In this document: positions 44,127-51,357 of the stretch, piece after piece
How the letters are laid out: the number at the start of each line of letters is the position of its first letter
Position numbering within the stretch: position 1 is the first letter of the stretch
NCBI GenBank assembly: GCA_965198725.1
Contig: CBDAPX010000002.1
Span: forward strand, 907,791 to 971,790
Length of the DNA stretch: 64,000 bases
From: CBDAPX01 sp965198725
GTDB taxonomy: Bacteria > Pseudomonadota > Alphaproteobacteria > Rhodobacterales > Rhodobacteraceae
Direction of reading: 5' to 3'
Notes under the pieces: generated by a model
The model's database searches: none
The model's input: the letters and a program-made list of their open reading frames with translations, nothing else
What the model was told of the DNA's origin: nothing
Translations under genes and position numbers: made by a program

Positions 44127-44373
44127 AGATTGGACCCTCCCCAATTTGGATGCGGTGCGCATCGATTTCGAGAGCGCACACAAGGGCGCTCAGTTGCTTG
44201 ATGATCCGGCGATCAGGGTTCGCATCGCCGTATGCGCCTGTCCCGTATTCTTGCTCGCAACCCCAGCACAGCGGGGCGCGGGCTGTGAGTTGAGGGCTTT
44301 CCCATCTCGGCGGCTGTGCGCGATGGCAAATGGCGCAATTGAACGGTGCGGATTTTTCGGGGTAGATCGGCAC
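44119..44373 (-). CDS. Small phage protein with zinc-ribbon-like cysteines
   Basis: 84 residues. Two cysteine pairs (NCAICHRAQ and LCWGCEQEYG) about 23 residues apart suggest a zinc ribbon. It overlaps the previous gene by 8 bp and follows the DUF1643 gene by 3 bp. Function unknown. Confidence 0.75.
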   Translation of the reverse strand: MPIYPEKSAPFNCAICHRAQPPRWESPQLTARAPLCWGCEQEYGTGAYGDANPDRRIIKQLSALVCALEIDAHRIQIGEGPIYG

Positions 44374-44376
44374 GGC

Positions 44377-44886
44377 TCACCCTTCCTTGCCAAAGCGGAC
44401 CAGGGGCTGATCGCGTTTGATGTAGAGGGGGTGTCTGGGTGCACCTGATCGGGTTGTTCCCAGGCACATAAGCTGCGCTGCAAAATCAACGGCCCGTCTT
44501 TGGAGGCTCTCGCCCTGTGTCTGAGCGAGGCGATGTGCGCCCCAGGCGCAGATGATTGGCCGCTGGTGAACAGCCGCCATCAGCAACGCCTCGCCAATGG
44601 CCTGGGCGTTTCCTGGGCCGATGGGATCACTTGTGGTGGACAGTTCTTTTGGGTCTGTGGCTCGCCACGCAAAAAGGTTCACCACGACAATACCGCCAGC
44701 GCCCTCGCGCTTGGCAAAGCTAATGCAGCGGCGAATGGTGGGATCATCCTCATTTGCATCTGCCGTGGACGGATTCAACATCACGAAAATCTGAGGATCA
44801 GCGCGATCCCACTTGCGCTCAAGCCAATAGCGATAGCGGCCACAGTCGCTGATATCCGCGCTGGATTGGGTGAACAGGTCCGGCAC
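44377..44886 (-). CDS. DUF1643 family protein
   Basis: 169 residues with the family pattern: CGRYRYWLERKWD, PQIFVMLNPSTADANEDDPTIRRC, GGIVVVNLFAWRATDPKEL and the C-terminal PRHPLYIKRDQPLV. DUF1643 proteins are common in phages and genomic islands and have no established function. The Asn-Pro-Ser-Thr-Ala-Asp core is intact. Confidence 0.88.
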   Translation of the reverse strand: MPDLFTQSSADISDCGRYRYWLERKWDRADPQIFVMLNPSTADANEDDPTIRRCISFAKREGAGGIVVVNLFAWRATDPKELSTTSDPIGPGNAQAIGEALLMAAVHQRPIICAWGAHRLAQTQGESLQRRAVDFAAQLMCLGTTRSGAPRHPLYIKRDQPLVRFGKEG

Positions 44887-44907
44887 CAGTTGGTTCCTTT
44901 CTGATGA

Positions 44908-45345
44908 TCAGGCCGCTTTGGCCTCAAGATTGGCCGCGATTTCGTGTGCGCGGCCCATGATGTTGTTGAGGCTTGAACGGTTGCGGTCGTTCCATTCTGC
45001 GATAAACGCATCCCGCTTTTCTGGATCGTCAATTGCCTTCATGGCACTGTCGAACAGCTTGCGGTCGGCAATCCCGCCGTAAGCCACCGTACGCAGGCAC
45101 GCGGCCACGTCCGATTGATGGCGGTCGATTGCGTCTTCCATCGGCTCATAGGGGAAATGCTCCTGCCACCATTCGTCAGCGCCGCCAAACAGCATCAGGG
45201 GAACACCTTCGTTTTCATCGGGGTTTTCAGGCTCAGCGCCGTACTGACCGCCGCCAAGGATCATTGTAACCAGGCCTGCGATCATAAGGTTTGAGGCAAT
45301 AAAACTGGTCTTGTCGCTCGGGTTGATGATTTCATAGCAGAGCAA
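44908..45345 (-). CDS. Phage hypothetical protein
   Basis: 145 residues. I place the start at TTG 45345 because CAGGAGGAAC lies 6 bp upstream and the longer open frame above it overlaps the next gene's region with poor coding character. The protein begins LCYEIINPSDKTSFIASNLMIAGLVTMILGGGQYG and contains an acidic, tryptophan-bearing middle (GADEWWQEHFPYEPMEDAI). No family recognised. Confidence 0.75.
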   Translation of the reverse strand: MLCYEIINPSDKTSFIASNLMIAGLVTMILGGGQYGAEPENPDENEGVPLMLFGGADEWWQEHFPYEPMEDAIDRHQSDVAACLRTVAYGGIADRKLFDSAMKAIDDPEKRDAFIAEWNDRNRSSLNNIMGRAHEIAANLEAKAA

Positions 45346-45403
45346 GGTCTGTTCCTCCTGGTTTCCGTCGCTGGCCCCCGTTGCCGAGGGCCAGAAAGAG
45401 AGA

Positions 45404-46219
45404 TCAGGTGCGCCCGAAAAATACCGGCAGGCCGGTTTCATCGGCGGCAACTGTGGCGAGTTCGGAGAACTTGGCTTGGCGCTGATACTCAACGCGATGC
45501 CAGTTGAAGCCGAGATAGAGCGCATCAGGCTTCACGCGGAAACGGAACTTGGCCGTAATCGTGGTTGGCTCTTCACCCTGATAGAGCGGGATTGCCAGCT
45601 TGATCTCGGTTGGCACTACCATCTCATTTTTGACGCGGGTTTCGTTCTCATAGATGAAAGAGCGATCCCCGTTGTCCAGGCGCGTGCCGCTTTTGAAGGA
45701 TGCGCCTTGGGTGGCCTCAAGTTCGCGGCAGATTTCCAGCAGCGTGGAGGCGTCAGGATCGATTACATCCGCCACGTTTTCCTCAATGAAGAACGCGAAT
45801 TCCTGCTGTGTGTGCAAGGCGTTTTCCATCTTGCTCCATCGCTTGTATTCCTCGCTGTCGCGTAGGGCGAGCGTGACGCTGTGGGCCGAATGCTGCGGCG
45901 CAAGCTCATGCTCATTGTCAGCGTGCCAGTCCAGATGCGCGGCGATCTTGCCGCTGTCATAATCGGCAATGATGATGCTGCGCTTGTCGCTGAACCGATT
46001 GGCATAGGCTGTGAGCGAGGCGCGATCATCCACGGTGATCTTTTGCTTGATGTGCGGCGGCAGGTGGTTTGGGTCTGTTACCTCTTTGAGGTCATAGCCC
46101 TCTGGCACGAGGGCGTGCTTGCGGCCATCCTCATGCTCAATGAGCGGCTGCGCGAGACGGGCAGCGTCAATGCCTGCGTCCAGGGCGTGCCGTGCCATGT
46201 TATTGTTGGGTTGTTCCAT
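45404..46219 (-). CDS. DUF2303 family phage protein
   Basis: 271 residues matching the DUF2303 pattern: LPPHIKQKITVDDRASLTAYANRFSD, SIIIADYDSGKIAAHLDWH and KFRFRVKPDALYLGFNWHRVE. The family is found in prophages of proteobacteria; function unknown. A GAACCC stretch rather than a clear ribosome site precedes the ATG. A 58-bp gap separates it from the next gene of the operon. Confidence 0.88.
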   Translation of the reverse strand: MEQPNNNMARHALDAGIDAARLAQPLIEHEDGRKHALVPEGYDLKEVTDPNHLPPHIKQKITVDDRASLTAYANRFSDKRSIIIADYDSGKIAAHLDWHADNEHELAPQHSAHSVTLALRDSEEYKRWSKMENALHTQQEFAFFIEENVADVIDPDASTLLEICRELEATQGASFKSGTRLDNGDRSFIYENETRVKNEMVVPTEIKLAIPLYQGEEPTTITAKFRFRVKPDALYLGFNWHRVEYQRQAKFSELATVAADETGLPVFFGRT

Positions 46220-46256
46220 TGTGGGTTCCTTTGCTCAGGGTTTTGGGTGGAAGGGG

Positions 46257-46598
46257 TTACTCCGCCGCTTGGCTCTCGGCGGAGCGGCGGCGTTCGATCT
46301 CATCCTCAATGTCGTATTGGTTGGGATCGCGGCGGGTCAGACGGCCCTCATCATCGGCAAAGTAGATTCCTGTGCCCATCGGGCGCTGAGGTATCTTAGC
46401 CGTCAGTTTCGGCGTGCATTCGATCTGGCCCGCCTTGTTCAGCTTGTACGGCAGTTTGATGTTGATCTCGCCATCACCGCCTGTCGCGTGCATGGCTTCA
46501 ATGACCTTGGAAAGCTGCTGATCGCCCTCGCGCAGCAGTTCGCCGCGCCGAAAGCTCTGCATGAACTCAAGGAAGTTGATGGAGTGATCAAGTTTCAT
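46257..46598 (-). CDS. Phage hypothetical protein
   Basis: 113 residues from ATG 46598 (MKLDHSINFLEFMQSFRRGELLREGDQQLSKVIEAMHATGGDGEINIKLPY). The N-terminal half resembles small phage proteins usually found beside DUF2303 genes, which supports the call. It ends in a charged stretch (DEIERRRSAESQAAE). Confidence 0.78.
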   Translation of the reverse strand: MKLDHSINFLEFMQSFRRGELLREGDQQLSKVIEAMHATGGDGEINIKLPYKLNKAGQIECTPKLTAKIPQRPMGTGIYFADDEGRLTRRDPNQYDIEDEIERRRSAESQAAE

Positions 46599-46611
46599 GG
46601 ATGGGATTCCT

Positions 46612-46887
46612 CTACCTGGGGGTTGCGATTTTGCCGGTCCACGCATCGAATTCCGTGCGCAGGGTTTGAAAGCGGGCGAGCGCCTGGGGATCAGTGTTCA
46701 GATCGCGGCGGCTGGTGATCTTGCAGCAGTCACGCAGATATTCAGCGGCGGCTGAGGTGCTGAATTGTCCATCGGGAAAGCCGCACCGCGTGGCCGCGAA
46801 CCACTGGAACCGGTCATCGTTGCAGATGATGCCCGCCTGTTGCGCGGGCGGCAGATCGTCGAAGCGTTGGCGCAGCGGGACGTTCAT
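46612..46887 (-). CDS. Phage hypothetical protein
   Basis: 91 residues from ATG 46887 (MNVPLRQRFDDLPPAQQAGIICNDDRFQWFAATRCGFPDGQFSTSAAAEYLRDCC). The core around FQWFAATRCG and SAAAEYLRDCCKITSRRDLN looks conserved. It overlaps the gene before it by 4 bp (ATGA). No function assigned. Confidence 0.78.
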   Translation of the reverse strand: MNVPLRQRFDDLPPAQQAGIICNDDRFQWFAATRCGFPDGQFSTSAAAEYLRDCCKITSRRDLNTDPQALARFQTLRTEFDAWTGKIATPR

Positions 46888-47180
46888 GACCGGCCCTGCC
46901 AATCTTTGAGGCCAGGGCATTCTGGGCGCATCGTGCCGCCTGGGCAGTTGCATCCAGGCCAGAGCGGGCAATGGAATTCACGCTCGGGCGGTGTTTCAGG
47001 CGCACGCAGTTCCGTTAGGTTTGAGTGGTGGGCTTGACGTGCGCCCTGGGTAGCGGCATTGCTGCGGCTCCCAAAACGGGTGAAGAAAAGGCCGAGAGCG
47101 GCGAGCAGTCCGCCCTCGGCAGTCGCACCGGCAGGTTTCACGGCACCGGCAACAGAAAGGTTTGTGGTTCGGCCCATCAT
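46884..47180 (-). CDS. Small phage protein with C-terminal cysteine cluster
   Basis: 98 residues. A weakly hydrophobic segment (GGLLAALGLFFTRFG) is followed by a cysteine cluster (FHCPLWPGCNCPGGTMRPECPGL), which may bind zinc. It overlaps both neighbours by 4 bp, supporting real translation. Confidence 0.65.
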   Translation of the reverse strand: MMGRTTNLSVAGAVKPAGATAEGGLLAALGLFFTRFGSRSNAATQGARQAHHSNLTELRAPETPPEREFHCPLWPGCNCPGGTMRPECPGLKDWQGRS

Positions 47181-47458
47181 GCGGATGCGGCCTCGGCCAA
47201 AGTGTCATAGAGCATTGCGCGGCGGGCCATGCGCATCCAGTTGCGCTGTGCCTCTTCCTCGCTCGCGCCAGATGCGCTGAACCCATAGAGGTTGATCTCG
47301 GCCAGGTGCGAGGCCCATCCATCGCCCTCACGCGGGGGGATGTAGCTGCCACCTGTTTCCAGGGCTTCATTCATGAAGCTCTCGGCGCGGGCTTTGGGGC
47401 CGAGCAATTCCAGATGATCCAGAAACTGGCGCTTGCGGTCAAAATGGTGATCCATCAT
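47177..47458 (-). CDS. Small phage protein
   Basis: 93 residues (MMDHHFDRKRQFLDHLELLGPKARAESFMNEALETGG ... RNWMRMARRAMLYDTLAEA), mostly helical. It overlaps the genes on both sides by 4 bp. No family recognised. Confidence 0.72.
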   Translation of the reverse strand: MMDHHFDRKRQFLDHLELLGPKARAESFMNEALETGGSYIPPREGDGWASHLAEINLYGFSASGASEEEAQRNWMRMARRAMLYDTLAEAASA

Positions 47459-47703
47459 GCGGCTCCGTCATAAAGAGATTGCGATCGGCAGGACTTGCAC
47501 AGGCGGTTGTGCGGGCCATCGCTCAGGAAGCTGGCCGAGCAGGTCATGCACTTGCGGGTTTTGCGCTGCGCCTCGCGCTTCAAGCGTTCCAGCGCCTCAT
47601 AAGCGCGGGCATGGCAGGCTGGACCATGAACCACCTCGCCATCCTTGTGGATGTAGTAGGCGTTCCGATCTCGCACGATTTCAAACTTGGGTTGGATGCC
47701 CAT
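47455..47703 (-). CDS. Small phage protein with C-terminal zinc-finger-like motif
   Basis: 82 residues. The C-terminal part has two CxxC pairs (RKCMTCSASFLSDGPHNRLCKSCRSQS), typical of a compact zinc finger; the N-terminal part resembles short strands (KFEIVRDRNAYYIHKDGEVVHG). It overlaps both neighbours. Confidence 0.78.
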   Translation of the reverse strand: MGIQPKFEIVRDRNAYYIHKDGEVVHGPACHARAYEALERLKREAQRKTRKCMTCSASFLSDGPHNRLCKSCRSQSLYDGAA

Positions 47704-47903
47704 TACGCTGCCTCCGATCCGGCAGCGACGTACAAGGGGCGCTGCATTTGGCGGATGCGCATCTGGTCAACACGCTGGCCGCGCTGGCCCATCAGAACTG
47801 CCCAGGCGAACAGGCGCTGGCCAGGTTGATCGGCAAAACGCTCAGGGTGGCTCACCACCTCTTTGGCGTCTGCGGCGATCTGTGAATGCTCTTGTGTCAG
47901 CAT
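47703..47903 (-). CDS. First small gene of the leftward prophage operon
   Basis: 66 residues (MLTQEHSQIAADAKEVVSHPERFADQPGQRLFAWAVLMGQRG). A GGAGGCAACC sequence precedes the ATG. It follows directly on the promoter region with two operator-like repeats, so it heads the operon running to the integrase. No family recognised. Confidence 0.7.
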   Translation of the reverse strand: MLTQEHSQIAADAKEVVSHPERFADQPGQRLFAWAVLMGQRGQRVDQMRIRQMQRPLYVAAGSEAA

Positions 47904-47934
47904 GGGTTGCCTCCTGTGTTGGAGACAACCAGTA

Positions 47935-47952
47935 ATAGGACTATAAAACTAT
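47935..47952. promoter_or_regulatory. Prophage operator-like site 1
   Basis: ATAGGACTATAAAACTAT, an imperfect palindrome with ATAG/CTAT ends, 32 bp upstream of the leftward operon. It is nearly identical to sites at 47965 and 48916. Confidence 0.7.
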
Positions 47953-47964
47953 GTCAACAAGTAT

Positions 47965-47982
47965 ATAGGATTATATAACTAT
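47965..47982. promoter_or_regulatory. Prophage operator-like site 2
   Basis: ATAGGATTATATAACTAT, exactly 30 bp (about three helical turns) from site 1, in the same 100-bp AT-rich promoter region. Confidence 0.7.
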
Positions 47983-48002
47983 ATTACGCTATAGCGATTC
48001 GA

Positions 48003-48416
48003 TCAAAAGACGCCGTTCCGGCGGCATGTAGCAACAGCAACTTCCTGATCGGTTTGAGTTCCCCCAATTGTGAGGGGCATGAAAATTGGAGTTAGGCCCG
48101 GTATGTCCGATAGTGCGCCTGTAAAGAACTTGTTGCCGGTAAACCCTCCAAAGCTGTTTCGCGCGTTAAGCATCCCGCACACATAAATAACGCCACTCTC
48201 TATGTCTTTTGCGGCAGACATTGACCCGAATTGCGCGCTGCCAGGGTCTTTCAGTCGCGCAAGGATCGCCGCGCGAACTGACGCCTGCTGCTCCGAGCTT
48301 AGTGCGATTTTTTGGCTGGATACTGGTGCAGCATTGTCTTGCAAATTCGCATCCATGCACCCCGCCGTGATCAATAAGGTGGTGAGGCAAAGGGAGGCCA
48401 ATATTCTATGTGTCAT
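48003..48416 (-). CDS. Predicted lipoprotein, possible prophage moron
   Basis: 137 residues from ATG 48416, with a lipoprotein signal (MTHRILASLCLTTLLITAGC) and lipobox cysteine at about residue 20. The mature part contains RLKDPGSAQFGSMSAA and VYVCGMLNARNSFGGF-type segments found in small envelope proteins. It sits between the repressor and the leftward operon, a usual place for lysogenic-conversion genes. Function unknown. Confidence 0.78.
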   Translation of the reverse strand: MTHRILASLCLTTLLITAGCMDANLQDNAAPVSSQKIALSSEQQASVRAAILARLKDPGSAQFGSMSAAKDIESGVIYVCGMLNARNSFGGFTGNKFFTGALSDIPGLTPIFMPLTIGGTQTDQEVAVATCRRNGVF

Positions 48417-48497
48417 GATTTTCCTTTTAAAGACGCGTATGTTCACTTATTGTTCACGTCATAAATGTGCACGCTAAGGACATTTCTGATTCGGCAA

Positions 48498-48857
48498 TTA
48501 TTGAGGAGCTTCATCGGCTGTCTCGCTGCGTTTCTGATGCTGAGCGGCAAGCGCTCGTCCATAACCTAAAAGTTCGCGGCGCAGGTCGCCGGGTAGCTGC
48601 GATACTAGGCGAAGAATATCTTGCTCTTCTTCTGTCTGAGCATTCGACATAAATTCTTCAAGCGTTGTGCCAAGCGCAGCGCATATCCTGCGCATCGTTT
48701 CCACTCTGGGACTTTTGTTCTTGCTAAGCATAAGGCGAATGGTGCTGTTAGATAGCCCAGCCTTGACAGCTAAGTTTGACACATTCAGGGCGGGGTCTGC
48801 ATCGATTGTAGCTTTCAGCTTGATCAGGAACGGCTCTGTGATTGGTTTATCATCCAT
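48498..48857 (-). CDS. XRE-family prophage repressor
   Basis: 119 residues. A helix-turn-helix domain (about 25-72: LNVSNLAVKAGLSNSTIRLMLSKNKSPRVETMRRICAALGTTLEEFM) is followed by a short helical tail with no peptidase domain, so it is not a self-cleaving LexA-type repressor. It is divergent from a Cro-like gene, the classic lysogeny switch layout. It probably binds the ATAG-N10-CTAT sites. Confidence 0.87.
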   Translation of the reverse strand: MDDKPITEPFLIKLKATIDADPALNVSNLAVKAGLSNSTIRLMLSKNKSPRVETMRRICAALGTTLEEFMSNAQTEEEQDILRLVSQLPGDLRRELLGYGRALAAQHQKRSETADEAPQ

Positions 48858-48915
48858 GTAGTATTATTTACGTATCCGTGAGCCGCACGCATTCGGTTTA
48901 AAGTTCTTGACCAAT

Positions 48916-48933
48916 ATAGTTTTGTAGTTCTAT
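48916..48933. promoter_or_regulatory. Prophage operator-like site 3
   Basis: ATAGTTTTGTAGTTCTAT, the reverse complement of site 1 with two mismatches, 9 bp before the Cro-like start and between it and the divergent repressor. Confidence 0.7.
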
Positions 48934-48942
48934 TTCGGGTTT

Positions 48943-49143
48943 ATGGAACAGTTTCTATCTGATCTTGAAGCATATGCGGCAGCGCTTGGCGTATCCCCCT
49001 CAACTGTTATCCAGCGTGCTGGTGTGGGTGGAGGTGCGACATGGCGCAGGTGGCGCGATGGCAAGGGCAGTCCCACGCTGGTGACGGTGGACAAGCTCAA
49101 AGCCTACATGACCGCGAACCCTCCAATGCAGGAGGCAAGCTGA
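48943..49143 (+). CDS. Cro-like helix-turn-helix protein
   Basis: 66 residues (LEAYAAALGVSPSTVIQRAGVGGGATWRRWRDGKGSPTLVTVDKLKAYM), essentially one helix-turn-helix domain. It is first in the rightward early operon and divergent from the repressor; by position it is the Cro counterpart. Its stop overlaps the next start (TGATG). Confidence 0.82.
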   Translation: MEQFLSDLEAYAAALGVSPSTVIQRAGVGGGATWRRWRDGKGSPTLVTVDKLKAYMTANPPMQEAS

Positions 49144-49328
49144 TGGCCGATACCCGCACCGCCGATCAGAAAACCATCGCTCGCCTGCAATCCGATTTGC
49201 GGCGTGTTGGCGATGCGTTTGAGCGCAAGGCTGCAAAGGCAGATCGGTTGGAAAAGGAAAACGTGGCGCTGCGGATGCGGTTGATCCGGCTGCGGCGTTT
49301 CTCTGGTGTTCGCGGGGTGTCAGCATGA
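49143..49328 (+). CDS. Small coiled-coil phage protein
   Basis: 61 residues from ATG 49143, almost entirely one charged helix (DQKTIARLQSDLRRVGDAFERKAAKADRLEKENVALRMRLIRLRR). Translationally coupled to the Cro-like gene. Function unknown. Confidence 0.7.
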   Translation: MADTRTADQKTIARLQSDLRRVGDAFERKAAKADRLEKENVALRMRLIRLRRFSGVRGVSA

Positions 49329-49329
49329 C

Positions 49330-49668
49330 TTATTCTCGCGCCATCAGCTTGTTTGCCAGATCAATGCGTGTGCGCAGGTCGCTCAGCGCTTCCAGATCGG
49401 CCTCTTTTGCGGTTTCAGGCGAACTATCAGAAAGCGGATTGTTCACCTTTTCAAAGGCCTCATCCAGTGCCTGCACCACAATGTTACGCACGGCGGGCAT
49501 GGTATCATCCAGTGCCGTCAGCATCGCCATGAGTGCAATGCGCAGGGCGTCATTCTGGGCGCGGGCGTCCTGGTATAGCCCTGCCAGGTTCTCAATCTCT
49601 TGGTCCAAATCCTCAAAGAACAGCTTGAGCTTTTCGGGGTCGCGGAATTCGTCCAGTTCATCGGCCAT
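49330..49668 (-). CDS. Small helical protein on the opposite strand of the early region
   Basis: 112 residues from ATG 49668 behind GGGAGGAT. It is acidic and helical (LDEFRDPEKLKLFFEDLDQEIENLAGLYQDARAQNDALRIALMAMLTAL). It ends 1 bp from the stop of the plus-strand gene. The strong ribosome site argues for a real gene despite the strand. Confidence 0.65.
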   Translation of the reverse strand: MADELDEFRDPEKLKLFFEDLDQEIENLAGLYQDARAQNDALRIALMAMLTALDDTMPAVRNIVVQALDEAFEKVNNPLSDSSPETAKEADLEALSDLRTRIDLANKLMARE

Positions 49669-49778
49669 CAAAATCCTCCCTGATGGTTGGTGGCGCGGGG
49701 CGGCTCGGTTGGCGCTGATCGTCCCGCATCGCTCTTCTACGGCAAGTCATGCCGGTTTTACAGAAAACGAGGTTTCCC

Positions 49779-50252
49779 ATGCCTGATCTGCGGATGATTA
49801 CGCATCGGGCCATGCGGTCCATTGTCAAGGGGTTCGGCTGCTATGATGCCGTGGCCGAGGTGCTGAACGCCCGTTGGGGCTGTGGCGCGTCCAAGGGCAC
49901 GATCAGCAAGAAAATGTCGGGCCAGTTGGATTGGACCCTGCCGGATGTGATCGCCTTGCAGGACGCGGCGGGGGAATATCCGATCACCCGCCTGCTTGCA
50001 CGGCAAAAGGAAAGTCACGTTGCGGGCGATATTGCCTGTTTGGTGGTGCAGAGCGGGATCATCGCCAAGGAAAGCGGTGAAGCGATCTCGGCCATTCTGG
50101 ATGCTGAGCATTCATCCTGCGCCGATGATCGCGCCCAGGCCGTGGCCGAGATCGATCAGGCGATTGCGGCGCTCAAGCTGGCCCGCACAAAGCTGACCGA
50201 GGGTCAGAATACTGCACCAACTTTGGTTCCTGTTGAAGGGACGGTTTCATGA
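49779..50252 (+). CDS. Phage regulatory-type protein
   Basis: 157 residues from ATG 49779 (MPDLRMITHRAMRSIVKGFGCYDAVAEVLNARWGCGASKGTISKKMSGQLDWTLPDVIALQDAAG). The N-terminal half reads as a helix-turn-helix (CGASKGTISKKMSG), followed by a helical C-terminal half (SGEAISAILDAE ... AEIDQAIAALKLARTKL). An early transcription or replication regulator is likely; an upstream ATG at 49749 lacks a ribosome site. Confidence 0.75.
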   Translation: MPDLRMITHRAMRSIVKGFGCYDAVAEVLNARWGCGASKGTISKKMSGQLDWTLPDVIALQDAAGEYPITRLLARQKESHVAGDIACLVVQSGIIAKESGEAISAILDAEHSSCADDRAQAVAEIDQAIAALKLARTKLTEGQNTAPTLVPVEGTVS

Positions 50253-50289
50253 CTCCTGGCGTTCAATCACCCACTTTGGAGGACTGCAC

Positions 50290-50544
50290 ATGGCAGACGA
50301 AACATGCTTGGGCGACACGCCCTACAAGCTCCCTCAAGGCGTCCAGGATGCCTTGGATTTTGAACAGCAGGCTTTGGCCGAATACAGGCAGCGTAAGCCG
50401 CGCTGCAATGGCGCAGATCGCGCATCCAGTCAGTATTCATGCTGCATGGCAGGGCTTACCCCCATGCAGATTGAGGCCGTTAAAGCGCTTATTGCGTCTT
50501 TTCCTGCTCAAGACGGTCAACTGCTTGCGCAAGCTCTTCCATAG
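50290..50544 (+). CDS. Small phage protein
   Basis: 84 residues from ATG 50290, 6 bp after GGAGG (MADETCLGDTPYKLPQGVQDALDFEQQALAEYRQRKPRCNGADR). Three cysteines lie in the C-terminal half (CNGADRASSQYSCCMAG). The end overlaps the minus-strand gene at 50489 by 56 bp. Function unknown. Confidence 0.6.
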   Translation: MADETCLGDTPYKLPQGVQDALDFEQQALAEYRQRKPRCNGADRASSQYSCCMAGLTPMQIEAVKALIASFPAQDGQLLAQALP

Positions 50545-50698
50545 CCTGGAAAATATCATCAAAGCCGCTGGCAAAATGGACGGCGCTTTGATCCGCTCTA
50601 CCGCGCTGCATGTTTTCAAGGGCGCGGCGAATGTTGCCGGCGGTTGCTCGCATCTTGCTTCGCGCGTTCTGTGTGTTGGTCGATTTTCGGTTTTCCAT
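50489..50698 (-). CDS. Small helical phage protein on the minus strand
   Basis: 69 residues from ATG 50698 behind AGGAAG (MENRKSTNTQNARSKMRATAGNIRRALENMQRG ... IFQAMEELAQAVDRLEQEKTQ). It is mostly helical. It overlaps the plus-strand gene tail-to-tail, so one of the two calls may be wrong. Confidence 0.5.
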   Translation of the reverse strand: MENRKSTNTQNARSKMRATAGNIRRALENMQRGRADQSAVHFASGFDDIFQAMEELAQAVDRLEQEKTQ

Positions 50699-50832
50699 GG
50701 TGCTTTTCTTCCTGAGCATTGTGGGATTGCGCGGCAGGCTGGCGGGCCTGTCGCGCCTCTTGCCAATCTATGCCGCAAATTGTGGCCGTTTTCAATTCAA
50801 TCACAAGATATGGTTGTGCGGGGTGGCGTCTG

Positions 50833-51357
50833 ATGGGTGTTGAAATCCGCCTTCCCGACGCGCCGGATTGGGGCAATCCGCATCTGGTGAGCTTTGAGCG
50901 GGGTGAGTTGCTCTATCGTGATGCCTCTCTAGCCGATGTGATCAGCCATGCGCGGGGGCGTCTGTGCTATCTGGCCACACCTTATTCTAAGGTCTGCGTC
51001 ACCGACGATGGCGAGTGGAACCAGGTGGAAAGCCTGTTCTGTTCTGGCCGTGCCGCGCGATGGTCGCGGGCTTTGGCCGTTGAGGGGATCACCGCGATCT
51101 CGCCCATCATCCAATCCGTTGAGATGGTGCATGTGGATTTTGACGAATGGCTTGATCCGCTGGATGCCAAGTTCTGGACCGATTGGTGTCAACCGCTACT
51201 GAATGCCTGCGGCCCTGTGATCGTGCCGCCGCTGGATGGCTGGCAGGAAAGCCTGGGCGTTTGGCAAGAGGCGCTGTTCGCGCTGCGCTCTAATCGGTCT
51301 GTGTTCCTCATCGATCCAAAAGAGGCTCCGCACCTGGCGTGGTGGTTGGATGAATGA
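50833..51357 (+). CDS. DUF1937-like phage protein
   Basis: 174 residues from ATG 50833 (MGVEIRLPDAPDWGNPHLVSF). The core LCYLATPYSKV, the AARWSRALAVEGITAISPIIQS block and the end GVWQEALFALRSNRSVFLIDP follow the DUF1937 pattern, a nucleoside-2-deoxyribosyltransferase-like fold found in phages. A role in nucleotide metabolism is inferred from the fold only. Its stop overlaps the methyltransferase start. Confidence 0.75.
   Translation: MGVEIRLPDAPDWGNPHLVSFERGELLYRDASLADVISHARGRLCYLATPYSKVCVTDDGEWNQVESLFCSGRAARWSRALAVEGITAISPIIQSVEMVHVDFDEWLDPLDAKFWTDWCQPLLNACGPVIVPPLDGWQESLGVWQEALFALRSNRSVFLIDPKEAPHLAWWLDE

Noticed and set aside
48467..48652. Small plus-strand frame (61 codons)
   Set aside because: It is antisense to the prophage repressor and has no ribosome site or features.
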